Part shown: positions 6,576 to 13,197 of the stretch, in pieces
Layout of the letters: every line of letters starts with the position of its first letter
Numbering within the stretch: the first letter of the stretch is position 1
NCBI GenBank assembly: GCA_039810885.1
Contig: JBDHXV010000059.1
Span: forward strand, 1-13,197
Length of the DNA stretch: 13,197 bases
From: BJGO01 sp039810885
GTDB lineage: Bacteria; Bacteroidota; Bacteroidia; Chitinophagales; UBA10324
Direction of reading: 5' to 3'
Made by a program: the position numbers and the translations under genes
The notes under the pieces: generated by a model
Seen by the model: the letters and a program-made list of their open reading frames with translations, nothing else
Told to the model about the DNA's origin: nothing
Databases searched by the model: none

Positions 6576-8102
6576 TTGAAAACGCTGCATTGCATACCCG
6601 TTTTATGGAAAGTGCTTATACTGACCTTATGTGTTTATTCAACATCCGATATCGTATTAGCTTCTACTCCACAAGAGTATCCTGTTTCAGATAGCATACC
6701 CGTTAAACCAAAGAAGAACAAGATTAAGCCCGTTCGCGACAAGGATAAAATCGAATGGAGCAATGTGCAACAATCTAAAACGCAGGATACCTTAGTAGTT
6801 AACAAGAAGCGAGTTCAAAACTCGAGTGCCGGAGGCTTTACACCTATTAATTATACGGAGCACAGCGACACGATAATTAAAAATTCAAAAGGGCGTAAAC
6901 AAAAAACAAAACACGATACGCTTCAACATTATTATACTAAAACGTCCGACTCTCTTGTGCAAAACAAACGAGTAAAGCAGAAAGTAAAACAATATTCGGT
7001 CCAGCAAACCGACTCTGAAATCACAGATACGCTTACTCAATATACAAAGACATCGAAAAAATCAAAGAAGCATAAAAAGTCTGAGTCAGATACATTGGCT
7101 GAAACTATTCAATTTAAAAAAAGTGATGTTGAGGAAAAACAACGTAAACTGAAAAATCCTTTTAAAACAAATGGTGAAAAGCAAGAAATTAAAGAAGTTC
7201 AGAATGATCAGAATGTAAGCCCACAAAACAAGTATCAGGAACCTGTTCCTGTTACCTACACCCGTGAACAAGTTGCAGCGATGTTATTGGACACCGGAAA
7301 TTACTATTTAGAGAATGGACGCTTTGCAAGAGCAAAATTATATTTCGACAGCCTTACTAATTATTATCAAAATACTTTTCCCTACAAGTTTGGGTTTTAT
7401 TTTAATGCGCGCTGTAAAATGGGATTGCAGGATGTTGCAGGAGCGGTGAATGACTTTAATTATTTTCTGCAATTAGATGAATGTAAGAGTAATTTTTGCA
7501 CCGATACACATTACAATTTAGGAGTTCTAAAATTTAAGCTGGGACAGATCGATCAGGCAATGCAAGAATTTGATCTTGCCGCTAAAGACTCATCGTACAA
7601 GAATTATAAGTTCATTTTCTTTTATCGTGGCTTCTGCTATGCACAGCAAGAGAATTATATTAAAGCCATTCAGGATTTAACTAAGTTTTTGAATTATAAT
7701 AGTGTGCATACCTACTCCACAGCGGAAGCCATTTACTATCGGGGTTATTATAAGGCACAGTTACAAGACTATCGAGGAGCAATTAAGGATTATGATGCAG
7801 CCATTGAAATGTACTTGCCTACCGCAACGGGAAAGAATGCCAATCCGCAGCACGTGCAAAAAATTATCGAAGTATATATTGTACGCGGTTTAGCAAAATC
7901 GCAAATTAAAAAATATGACGATGCTATTGCCGACTATAATCTGGTTATCAAATTGAATCCGATGTATGCAACGGCATATCGTCTTAAGGGATTGGATGAG
8001 ATAAAGAAAGGCGATTTAGATCAGGGGTGTCTGGATCTGAGTAGGGCAGGCGAACTTGGTTCGACAGAGGCCTACAACGATATTAAACAGTTTTGTAAAT
8101 AA
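6576..8102 (+). CDS. Secreted tetratricopeptide repeat protein with basic low-complexity N-terminal half
   Basis: 508 aa from a TTG at 6576 (TTG AAA ACG), chosen because it gives a good signal peptide (about residues 1-30, core VLWKVLILTLCVY). The frame is closed just upstream by the hmgA stop at 6561-6563, and no ATG precedes the hydrophobic core. Residues about 31-220 are rich in Lys, Ser, Thr and Gln, with a recurring D-[TS]-[LI] motif at Asp39, 71, 98, 114, 125, 151 and 172, each followed by basic residues. From about residue 228 to the end is a TPR array. Units such as LLDTGNYYLENGRFARAKLY, YNLGVLKFKLGQIDQAMQEF, YYRGYYKAQLQDYRGAIKDY and VRGLAKSQIKKYDDAIADYN are recognisable. It is probably a periplasmic or envelope scaffold for protein-protein contact. 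The partner is unknown. It follows hmgA by 12 bp and may be cotranscribed. Confidence 0.82.
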   Translation: MKTLHCIPVLWKVLILTLCVYSTSDIVLASTPQEYPVSDSIPVKPKKNKIKPVRDKDKIEWSNVQQSKTQDTLVVNKKRVQNSSAGGFTPINYTEHSDTIIKNSKGRKQKTKHDTLQHYYTKTSDSLVQNKRVKQKVKQYSVQQTDSEITDTLTQYTKTSKKSKKHKKSESDTLAETIQFKKSDVEEKQRKLKNPFKTNGEKQEIKEVQNDQNVSPQNKYQEPVPVTYTREQVAAMLLDTGNYYLENGRFARAKLYFDSLTNYYQNTFPYKFGFYFNARCKMGLQDVAGAVNDFNYFLQLDECKSNFCTDTHYNLGVLKFKLGQIDQAMQEFDLAAKDSSYKNYKFIFFYRGFCYAQQENYIKAIQDLTKFLNYNSVHTYSTAEAIYYRGYYKAQLQDYRGAIKDYDAAIEMYLPTATGKNANPQHVQKIIEVYIVRGLAKSQIKKYDDAIADYNLVIKLNPMYATAYRLKGLDEIKKGDLDQGCLDLSRAGELGSTEAYNDIKQFCK

Positions 8103-8104
8103 TG

Positions 8105-8110
8105 AAAGGA
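8105..8110 (+). promoter_or_regulatory. Shine-Dalgarno-like site for the class IV PLP enzyme gene
   Basis: AAAGGA lies 5 bp before the ATG at 8116, in the 13-bp gap after the TPR gene stop. It is one of few recognisable ribosome binding sites in the window and supports the 8116 start over an upstream in-frame start at 8056 that would overlap the TPR gene. Confidence 0.5.
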
Positions 8111-8115
8111 ACCCA

Positions 8116-8985
8116 ATGACGGTTTTTTATCGAGACAACTTTATAGAATTAAACAAAGATTCAACTTGGAATAATCGAGCCTTTCGATACGGAGACGGTT
8201 TGTTTGAAACGATGCGGATAATGAATGGCGAGTTGCTCTTTTTTCAAGATCACATGGATCGATTATTTGCAGGCATGCAAACATTGAAGATGGATATTCC
8301 TAAACTGTGGGATACAAACTACTTCTATCAGTTAGTATGTGCGTTGATGGAGCAAAATCAAATTACCGTTTCAGGAAGAATACGAATACAGGTTTGGCGC
8401 GGTGGCGAAGGTTATTATGCCCCACAACACAGTGTGCCACAACTCTTCATTGAGATAAAGCCAATTGCAGGTAAAACCTATGAGTGGATTCAAAACGGAT
8501 TAACGATTGACGTGGCATCTCAAGTAAGAAAAGCGTATGACAGTACTTCTAATATTAAAACATCTTCATCTCTTACTTATATACTCGCATCTATAGAAGC
8601 GCAAGAGAAGAAGCTGGATGAGGTGTTAATCGAAAACGCTTATGGAAAAATAGCAGACACTTGCACAGGCAATATTTTTCTGGTTTCCAAAGGAAAAATA
8701 ACAACACCGTCTTTGCGCGATGCCCCAATAGCCGGTATTCTTAGGCATAATCTTATAGCCATGCTACGTCATGAAAAGCTGGCCATATCGGAACAGTCTA
8801 TTACCCTACAAGATATCTTGCAAGCTGATGAAGTCTTTATTACCAATACAATTCATGGTATTCGCCCGGTAAGGCAATGTCGTGATAAAATTTATTACAG
8901 CGGTTTTACAAAAATGTTGTTTGAGCGCTTCCAAACCTATCTGACTTCGGAGGAAGAAGAGCATGAAGCGAACCATCTTGATTAG
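8116..8985 (+). CDS. Class IV aminotransferase-fold PLP enzyme (aminodeoxychorismate lyase / branched-chain aminotransferase-like)
   Basis: 289 aa from the ATG at 8116. It has fold type IV PLP landmarks: NNRAFRYGDGLFETMRI near the N-terminus, DHMDRLFAGMQTLKM, RIRIQVWRGGEG, then NIKTSSSLTYILASIEAQ with Lys148 as the predicted Schiff-base lysine. GKIADTCTGNIFLV and the C-terminal PIAGILRHNLIAML and EVFITNTIHGIRPV complete the fold. The length and the IKTSSSL context suit 4-amino-4-deoxychorismate lyase (folate pathway, PabC), but branched-chain or D-amino acid aminotransferase activity cannot be excluded, so no symbol is given. The usual Glu that contacts the PLP ring nitrogen appears as Asp181. 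It is 13 bp after the TPR gene with an AAAGGA ribosome binding site, so it is probably in the same transcript. Confidence 0.87.
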   Translation: MTVFYRDNFIELNKDSTWNNRAFRYGDGLFETMRIMNGELLFFQDHMDRLFAGMQTLKMDIPKLWDTNYFYQLVCALMEQNQITVSGRIRIQVWRGGEGYYAPQHSVPQLFIEIKPIAGKTYEWIQNGLTIDVASQVRKAYDSTSNIKTSSSLTYILASIEAQEKKLDEVLIENAYGKIADTCTGNIFLVSKGKITTPSLRDAPIAGILRHNLIAMLRHEKLAISEQSITLQDILQADEVFITNTIHGIRPVRQCRDKIYYSGFTKMLFERFQTYLTSEEEEHEANHLD

Positions 8986-9103
8986 GACATTTGTGAACTG
9001 TTGCGGTCTGATTCAAAACCTAAAAACAGCAGCTATCACCAATTTCTTCAAGGTACAATAGATTTCGTTTATCTTTCGTGCACAAACCCGTTAAAACAGA
9101 CTT

Positions 9104-9730
9104 ATGATTAAGGTAGCGATTGTTGATGATTTAGATTCTATACGTGAAAAACTAACCAAGCTGATTAATGGCACCCCTGGCTTTAAAGTGGTTATTACTT
9201 ATTTCAATGCCGTGCAAGCTATTGCAGATATTTATAAACATGACCTTGATATTGTACTGATGGATATCAGCATGCCGGGCTTGAATGGTATTGATGCCGT
9301 TATGATTCTTAAAGATAAAATGCCGCTTACTCAGTTTATGATGATTACCGTGCACGATGATGATGAAAATATTTTTAATGCCTTGAAAGCAGGTGCCAGC
9401 GGTTATATGCTCAAGAATACACCCGACGATAAAATCATTGAGTACCTCCTTGAATTAAAAAACGGAGGATCTCCAATGAGTACTGAAATTGCACGAAGAG
9501 TAGTTAGGTCTTTCCGTCAGCCGGCAAGTAATGAAATAGAAATTTTGACTAATCGAGAACGAGAAATTGTTGAACTGCTTTGTAAAAATTATTCGTACAA
9601 AGAAATTGCCGAACAATTATATATAAGCCGCGAAACCGTAAAGAAGCACATCAAGAATATTTATGAGAAATTACACGTGCAGGATAAATTTGAAGTACTA
9701 CAGAAACTGAAGTTAAACATCAAAAATTAA
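9104..9730 (+). CDS. Response regulator, NarL/FixJ family, REC-LuxR HTH
   Basis: 208 aa cytosolic transcription regulator. The receiver domain (residues 1-120) has acidic Asp8/Asp9, the phospho-acceptor Asp54 in VLMDISMPG, Thr82 and Lys104 (GYMLKN), so phosphorylation chemistry is intact. Residues about 145-205 are a LuxR/GerE helix-turn-helix (LTNREREIVELLCKNYSYKEIAEQLYISRETVKKHIKNIYEKL). No sensor kinase is adjacent, so its partner must be elsewhere. A 118-bp gap precedes the gene; a TATCTTTC stretch at 9070-9077 is one mismatch from the TAnnTTTG -7 box. It is convergent with the AhpD-like gene, with only 34 bp between stops and no obvious terminator hairpin. Confidence 0.94.
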   Translation: MIKVAIVDDLDSIREKLTKLINGTPGFKVVITYFNAVQAIADIYKHDLDIVLMDISMPGLNGIDAVMILKDKMPLTQFMMITVHDDDENIFNALKAGASGYMLKNTPDDKIIEYLLELKNGGSPMSTEIARRVVRSFRQPASNEIEILTNREREIVELLCKNYSYKEIAEQLYISRETVKKHIKNIYEKLHVQDKFEVLQKLKLNIKN

Positions 9731-9764
9731 TTGCTCCGCCACTTATTCATAACGATTCGATTAG

Positions 9765-10220
9765 TTAACCCTTAGAACCGGTGTAAATCTGCTTGGTGGT
9801 AACCGCAATGCGGTTCCAGAAATTGATTTGATTCACAACGATAATCATTTGCGCGATTTGCTTATCGCTAAAATAAACTTGCATGTTTTTAAAGGTTGCA
9901 TCCGTAACCCCATCCTCCGAAATTTTTGTTATCTCTTCTGCGAACGCTAATGCGGCACGTTCCTTATCTGTAAAGAGCGGGCTTTCTTCCCAGGCAGACA
10001 CTGCGTATATTCTTTGTTCTGTTTCGCCGGCTTTGCGAGCATCTTGAGTATGCATATCGAGGCAGTAAGCACATTTGTTAATTTGTGATACTCTGATTTT
10101 AATTAACTCACGAAGCAGATATGGAATTTCCATTGTAGCAATATATTTTTCCATTTCAATTAATATCTCGTATGGCCTTGGTTCCAGACGGTGCACATTG
10201 ATTCTTTCTATGATTGCCAT
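9765..10220 (-). CDS. Carboxymuconolactone decarboxylase family protein (AhpD-like alkylhydroperoxidase)
   Basis: 151 aa, all-helical family. The catalytic signature is complete: Glu38, Cys50, Cys53 and His57 in RELIKIRVSQINKCAYCLDMH. The spacings match the Glu118/Cys130/Cys133/His137 proton-relay and disulfide site of mycobacterial AhpD. Downstream TDKERAALAFAEEIT and KQIAQMIIVVNQINFWNRIAVT are standard for the family. It probably acts as a thiol-dependent peroxidase in the cytosol, reducing organic or hydrogen peroxides; the reductant partner is not encoded here. It starts at the ATG at 10220. A TAACTTTA stretch upstream (minus strand near 10259-10252) is one mismatch from the -7 consensus. 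It follows the DUF4349 gene by 79 bp on the same strand. Confidence 0.92.
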   Translation of the reverse strand: MAIIERINVHRLEPRPYEILIEMEKYIATMEIPYLLRELIKIRVSQINKCAYCLDMHTQDARKAGETEQRIYAVSAWEESPLFTDKERAALAFAEEITKISEDGVTDATFKNMQVYFSDKQIAQMIIVVNQINFWNRIAVTTKQIYTGSKG

Positions 10221-10299
10221 TTTAAATTTGTTTATTATGTTATGAAAGAAGTAAAGTTATAAACTCATTTCTTTCCTAAATATGAATAAGGTTACATAA

Positions 10300-11106
10300 C
10301 TATGGAATCTTATGCTTGTGCTTGCTTCTGCGACGCTTAATTAAGAAAACGACAATTACACCAATTGCAAGAAATACCCATAGCTGCGTAACTCCCACAA
10401 CAAACCATAGAAAAACACTCCACCCATCTTTTAAAGCATTAGAAAATTTTGATAAAAATTCAAATGAAGTGGACTTCTCTTCATAGTATGTGACATCCAA
10501 TGTGCTTAAACTAATCTTGTCTTTCAGGTATTTCATCTGACCTTCGACCGATTCGATATCCGCTTGTAAGCTGTTCAGCTCTTTTTCAATATTTAAGATC
10601 TCATCCACTTTTGACGATTGCTTAATTAATTCATTATATCTGCTCAACAATTCTTTTTTTGTCTTAATGCGTGCTTCAAGGTCAATATATTCTTTGGTCA
10701 CATCAACCACATCTACATTCTTACTTTCCACCTTATCGGCGCTTTCAGAGATTTTAGTTAAGAGTAAATCAAAATTGCTTGAAGGAACACGAATCAGTAA
10801 ATGATGTTCAATTCGTCCGGAATAATCACTCACATTATCTTTTGCTATATACCCTTTAAATTCCTGTACAAGCTGAGTAATGTATGTTTTCGTTTTATTG
10901 ACATCAGATGTCTTAAAGGTAATGTTACCATCCTTTACTAGCTTGCGGTCTGCTTCTGTTTCATCGGGTAACTCTTTTGTTTCTGTTTCAACATTTTTTT
11001 GAATAGTGAAATCTCTTGGTGCCTCTGAGTTGATCTCACTTTGTTTACAAGAGAATAAAATAAGAAGCAAGCACACACTTGACATAGTAATAAGGCTTCT
11101 GATCAT
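10300..11106 (-). CDS. DUF4349-type lipoprotein with coiled coil and C-terminal membrane helix
   Basis: 268 aa. Residues 1-20 form a lipoprotein signal peptide ending in a lipobox (ILFS-Cys20). The body matches the DUF4349 pattern: LVKDGNITFKTSDVNKTKTYI, a short alpha/beta region with HHLLIRVPSSNFDLLL, VDVVDVTKEYIDLEARIKTK, a Lys/Glu-rich coiled coil about residues 145-205 (SKVDEILNIEKELNSLQADI), then ISLSTLDVTYYE. Residues about 233-257 are a transmembrane helix (FVVGVTQLWVFLAIGVIVVFLI) followed by a basic tail (KRRRSKHKHK). The basic tail should lie in the cytosol, so the domain faces the periplasm. Function of the family is unknown. A second in-frame ATG at residue 8 would shorten the signal peptide. 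It is divergent from the HmuY-like gene, with a 215-bp AT-rich gap. Confidence 0.88.
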   Translation of the reverse strand: MIRSLITMSSVCLLLILFSCKQSEINSEAPRDFTIQKNVETETKELPDETEADRKLVKDGNITFKTSDVNKTKTYITQLVQEFKGYIAKDNVSDYSGRIEHHLLIRVPSSNFDLLLTKISESADKVESKNVDVVDVTKEYIDLEARIKTKKELLSRYNELIKQSSKVDEILNIEKELNSLQADIESVEGQMKYLKDKISLSTLDVTYYEEKSTSFEFLSKFSNALKDGWSVFLWFVVGVTQLWVFLAIGVIVVFLIKRRRSKHKHKIP

Positions 11107-11321
11107 GGAGTTTGGAATTTAGGTTTAGGTTTATTTAATGGGAATATTGTATTTTATATTATTATGGTCTAATAAACGAATTTGTATATAAAAAATTATT
11201 TGATGAAAGCATAGGTGCAGCATTGTCATGGAATTGTAAAAATGAACTATTTATAATCTGAAATCAACGGAGGACGAACTGTTGGAAGGTATTTTCGCCG
11301 AAAATTCTTAAATCCGTGATT

Positions 11322-12587
11322 ATGAAATCGACATTGAACGTTTTAACCCTGATGTTAACAACAATCATTTTTGCAAATGCACAATCTCCAACTATAGACT
11401 CTGTATTTATGGGAGCAGGATATGTGAATCAGATTTATTATAAACTGAATACCGGCCAAACAGGCCAACAAGTATCTACGAGCTGGCAGCTTGCCGTGTC
11501 GGTACAGCCTTCCATCCCCCCGACACAGACTTTACAGGGCACTACAATACGTATTAACGGAGGCTATGGAGTTGAGATATTTAAAGTAACAGACACCGAT
11601 TCGTCAGGTTTTTTAACGCTTAACTCGACAGCAAATCTGAGTTCTTGGAAGCAACTTCGCGACAGCTATACCAATTGGGATGAAGGCTGCTTGAATAGCA
11701 CACGAAGCAGTTCCGATCCTTTTGATTATGGGTGGGGAAAATATCTTGGTAATCCATCCTATAATGTTGTTGGTGATTCTATTTATGTATTGAAATATGG
11801 AAATAACGAATTCAAAAAGCTTTGGATAAAAAAACTGCAGTTCGACACGCTTTGGAATATTGTTTTTTCAGATTTAGATAATTCAAACATGAATAACTTG
11901 CATTTTTCAAAAGCCGGACAAGGTTTACAAGGAAAGAATTTTGTATATATTGATATGAGTGCAGGCTTAGTTCAAAATGCCGAACCTAACAATGGATGGG
12001 ATCTGCTTTTTGGAAAATATTTATCTGAAGTGGCTCCGGGGATGTTATATTCTGTTGTGGGCGTGCTGACTAATAAACCCGTTCAAAGCGTTAAAGCAAC
12101 TCATGTTGATTTTAATTCGGTAAACTACGTCGACTATAGCCAATTCCTTACGAGCAATATTTCAAACATAGGTTTTGATTGGAAGGTATTTGAGAACAAC
12201 GCATATAGCATGGTGGATTCTCTGGTCTATTTTGTTAAAACGGGAAATGGTCAGGTTTTCCGCTTGCGCTTTTTAGCATTTCGCAGCATTGATGGCATGG
12301 TAAAGTTTGAATTGATTCCCGCTAGTGGCGTATCTGTACAAAACATGATTTCAACAAACTATGTAGAAGTGTTTCCCAACCCAACGAGCAGTATGGCGCA
12401 CCTCATTAGCGAAAAACCAATCCGGCAGATTCTGGTTCTCGATTTAAGCGGTCGTGAATGGATGAGGGTAAACGAGATTCAACAACATAACTACAATTTG
12501 AATATGTCTTTGTTACAATCAGGAATATACTTTGTCCAATGCATTACTGAAGATGGAATTAGCATACAGAAGATTGTTAAACAATAA
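11322..12587 (+). CDS. Secreted protein with two tandem HmuY-like domains and T9SS sorting domain
   Basis: 421 aa from the ATG at 11322; a GTG two codons upstream is possible. Residues 1-20 are a type I signal peptide (FANA-Q), with no lipobox Cys. The region about 205-340 resembles the Porphyromonas haem-binding protein HmuY: KNFVYIDMSAGLVQ, GWDLLFGKYL (Trp226), GVLTNKPVQSVKATHVDF, YSMVDSLVYFVKTGNGQVFRLRFLAF, GMVKFEL. The region about 28-190 looks like a second, diverged copy: NQIYYKLNTGQ, SWQLAVSV (Trp55), GVEIFKV, YNVVGDSIYVLKYGNNEFKKLWIKKLQF. Residues about 346-421 are a T9SS type A sorting domain (VEVFPNPTSS... GIYFVQ... QKIVKQ). Predicted to be surface-exposed. The TonB-dependent receptor gene begins 33 bp later, so the two are an operon. 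The haem role is inferred from domain and neighbour. Confidence 0.78.
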   Translation: MKSTLNVLTLMLTTIIFANAQSPTIDSVFMGAGYVNQIYYKLNTGQTGQQVSTSWQLAVSVQPSIPPTQTLQGTTIRINGGYGVEIFKVTDTDSSGFLTLNSTANLSSWKQLRDSYTNWDEGCLNSTRSSSDPFDYGWGKYLGNPSYNVVGDSIYVLKYGNNEFKKLWIKKLQFDTLWNIVFSDLDNSNMNNLHFSKAGQGLQGKNFVYIDMSAGLVQNAEPNNGWDLLFGKYLSEVAPGMLYSVVGVLTNKPVQSVKATHVDFNSVNYVDYSQFLTSNISNIGFDWKVFENNAYSMVDSLVYFVKTGNGQVFRLRFLAFRSIDGMVKFELIPASGVSVQNMISTNYVEVFPNPTSSMAHLISEKPIRQILVLDLSGREWMRVNEIQQHNYNLNMSLLQSGIYFVQCITEDGISIQKIVKQ

Positions 12588-12620
12588 TAACCTGTTTGTT
12601 AGATTACATTTTCAGAGATT

Positions 12621-13197
12621 ATGATAATGGGTAGGCATATTCTATGGACGAGCCTCGTAATGCTCTTATGTGGCTTATCTAATATTATTTATGCCCAGAC
12701 TACAACTTTAAAAATAGTAGATGAAAATAATTTACCCATAACCGGAGCAACCATACGCATTACGAGCATCGATTCCACCAACAATGTGCCGCAATTTTCG
12801 ATTTCTGATAAGAACGGCAAAGCCTCACTCGACATACAAATGCTGAGTAATGTCAGCATTTCTTTTATTGGGTATGTAACGCAGCACCTTCCGGTAACAC
12901 CCGGAGAGCACAAAACAATTCGCTTAAATACTGCCGCAAATTTGTTACAACAGGTTGTGATAACCGGTCAGTTGGATATTACTAAACTGAATAGTACTGT
13001 TGAATCTATTAAAATAATTGATGAAAAGCTAATAAAGCAAACATCAGCGAATACCTTGCGGGATATCATTTCATTTATGCCGAACATTCGCATCACTGAA
13101 GACAATGTGCTGGGAAGTAATACGACTATTAACGGATTGGGCGGGCAGAACATAAAACTCCTGATTGATGGAGTTCCTGTAACAGATTTTTTCATTT
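12621..13197 (+). CDS. TonB-dependent receptor, N-terminal part (3' end outside window)
   Basis: An open frame runs from the ATG at 12621 to the right edge without a stop (192 codons). A second ATG at 12627 is an equally possible start. Residues about 1-25 are a signal peptide (LVMLLCGLSNIIYA-Q). Residues about 27-112 are a carboxypeptidase-regulatory-like domain (TLKIVDENNLPITGATIRI, SDKNGKASLDI, ISFIGYVTQHL, TIRLNTAANLLQQVVITG). The plug domain starts around residue 122: VESIKIIDEKLIKQTSANTL, RDIISFMPNIRI, INGLGGQNIKLLIDGVPV. It is an outer-membrane receptor taking a ligand into the periplasm with TonB/ExbBD energy. The upstream HmuY-like gene 33 bp away suggests haem or another small ligand, as for HmuR. 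The barrel lies outside the window. Confidence 0.92.
   Translation, partial: MIMGRHILWTSLVMLLCGLSNIIYAQTTTLKIVDENNLPITGATIRITSIDSTNNVPQFSISDKNGKASLDIQMLSNVSISFIGYVTQHLPVTPGEHKTIRLNTAANLLQQVVITGQLDITKLNSTVESIKIIDEKLIKQTSANTLRDIISFMPNIRITEDNVLGSNTTINGLGGQNIKLLIDGVPVTDFFI

Noticed and set aside
11110..11132. Telomere-like TTTAGG repeats (TTTAGGTTTAGGTTT)
   Set aside because: Only two units in an AT-rich intergenic stretch, with nothing to suggest a functional repeat array.
11322..12587. HmuY-like protein as a SusD or lipoprotein partner of the receptor
   Set aside because: No Cys follows the signal peptide, there is no SusD-like TPR/helical pattern, and a T9SS C-terminal domain is present. The beta-rich blocks fit HmuY better.
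12689..13195. Two open frames on the minus strand (12689-12913 and 12968-13195)
   Set aside because: They are antisense to the TonB-dependent receptor, whose plus-strand frame has a signal peptide, carboxypeptidase-regulatory-like domain and plug. The minus frames show no domain sense.

Overview
The window looks like chromosomal DNA of a free-living Bacteroidota (Chitinophagales/Sphingobacteriales-like is a guess). The reasons are two secreted proteins ending in type IX secretion (T9SS) sorting domains of the 'VFPNP' kind, a PCMD-like domain, a TonB-dependent receptor with an N-terminal carboxypeptidase-regulatory-like domain, mostly absent Shine-Dalgarno sequences, and two matches to the Bacteroidota -7 promoter box TAnnTTTG. 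The gene set is mostly ordinary. I see no transposase, integrase, CRISPR array, phage gene or restriction/defence cassette.

Layout. Positions 1-339 are the 3' end of a class 1 fructose-1,6-bisphosphatase. A tRNA-Ala(GGC) follows on the minus strand (524-597). Then comes a minus-strand cluster, read right to left: thioredoxin (3231-2917), surE nucleotidase (2845-2066), a small three-helix membrane protein (2064-1771) and lpxB lipid-A-disaccharide synthase (1771-659). The last three are packed tightly or overlap. On the plus strand, a PCMD-like T9SS-sorted surface protein (3415-4290) ends in a strong intrinsic terminator and is followed by a periplasmic PepSY-like protein (4411-4863). A MenI/YdiI-type hotdog thioesterase (5314-4868, minus) lies head-to-head with homogentisate 1,2-dioxygenase (5406-6563, plus). 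After that come a secreted TPR protein with a Lys/Ser/Thr-rich, DT/DS-repeated N-terminal half (6576-8102), a class IV PLP enzyme (8116-8985) and a NarL/LuxR-type response regulator (9104-9730). Two minus-strand genes follow: an AhpD-like carboxymuconolactone decarboxylase family protein and a DUF4349-type lipoprotein.

The most interesting part is the right end. A secreted protein at 11322-12587 appears to hold two tandem HmuY-like domains plus a T9SS sorting domain. It is followed after 33 bp by the start of a TonB-dependent receptor that runs off the window (12621-13197). The order matches the HmuY-HmuR haem-uptake pair of Porphyromonas. Here, however, the HmuY-like partner is duplicated, has a type I signal peptide instead of a lipobox, carries a T9SS tail, and lacks histidines where I would place the Porphyromonas haem ligands. 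It may be a variant haem (or other small ligand) acquisition system. All family assignments are by recognition of motifs, without database searches.
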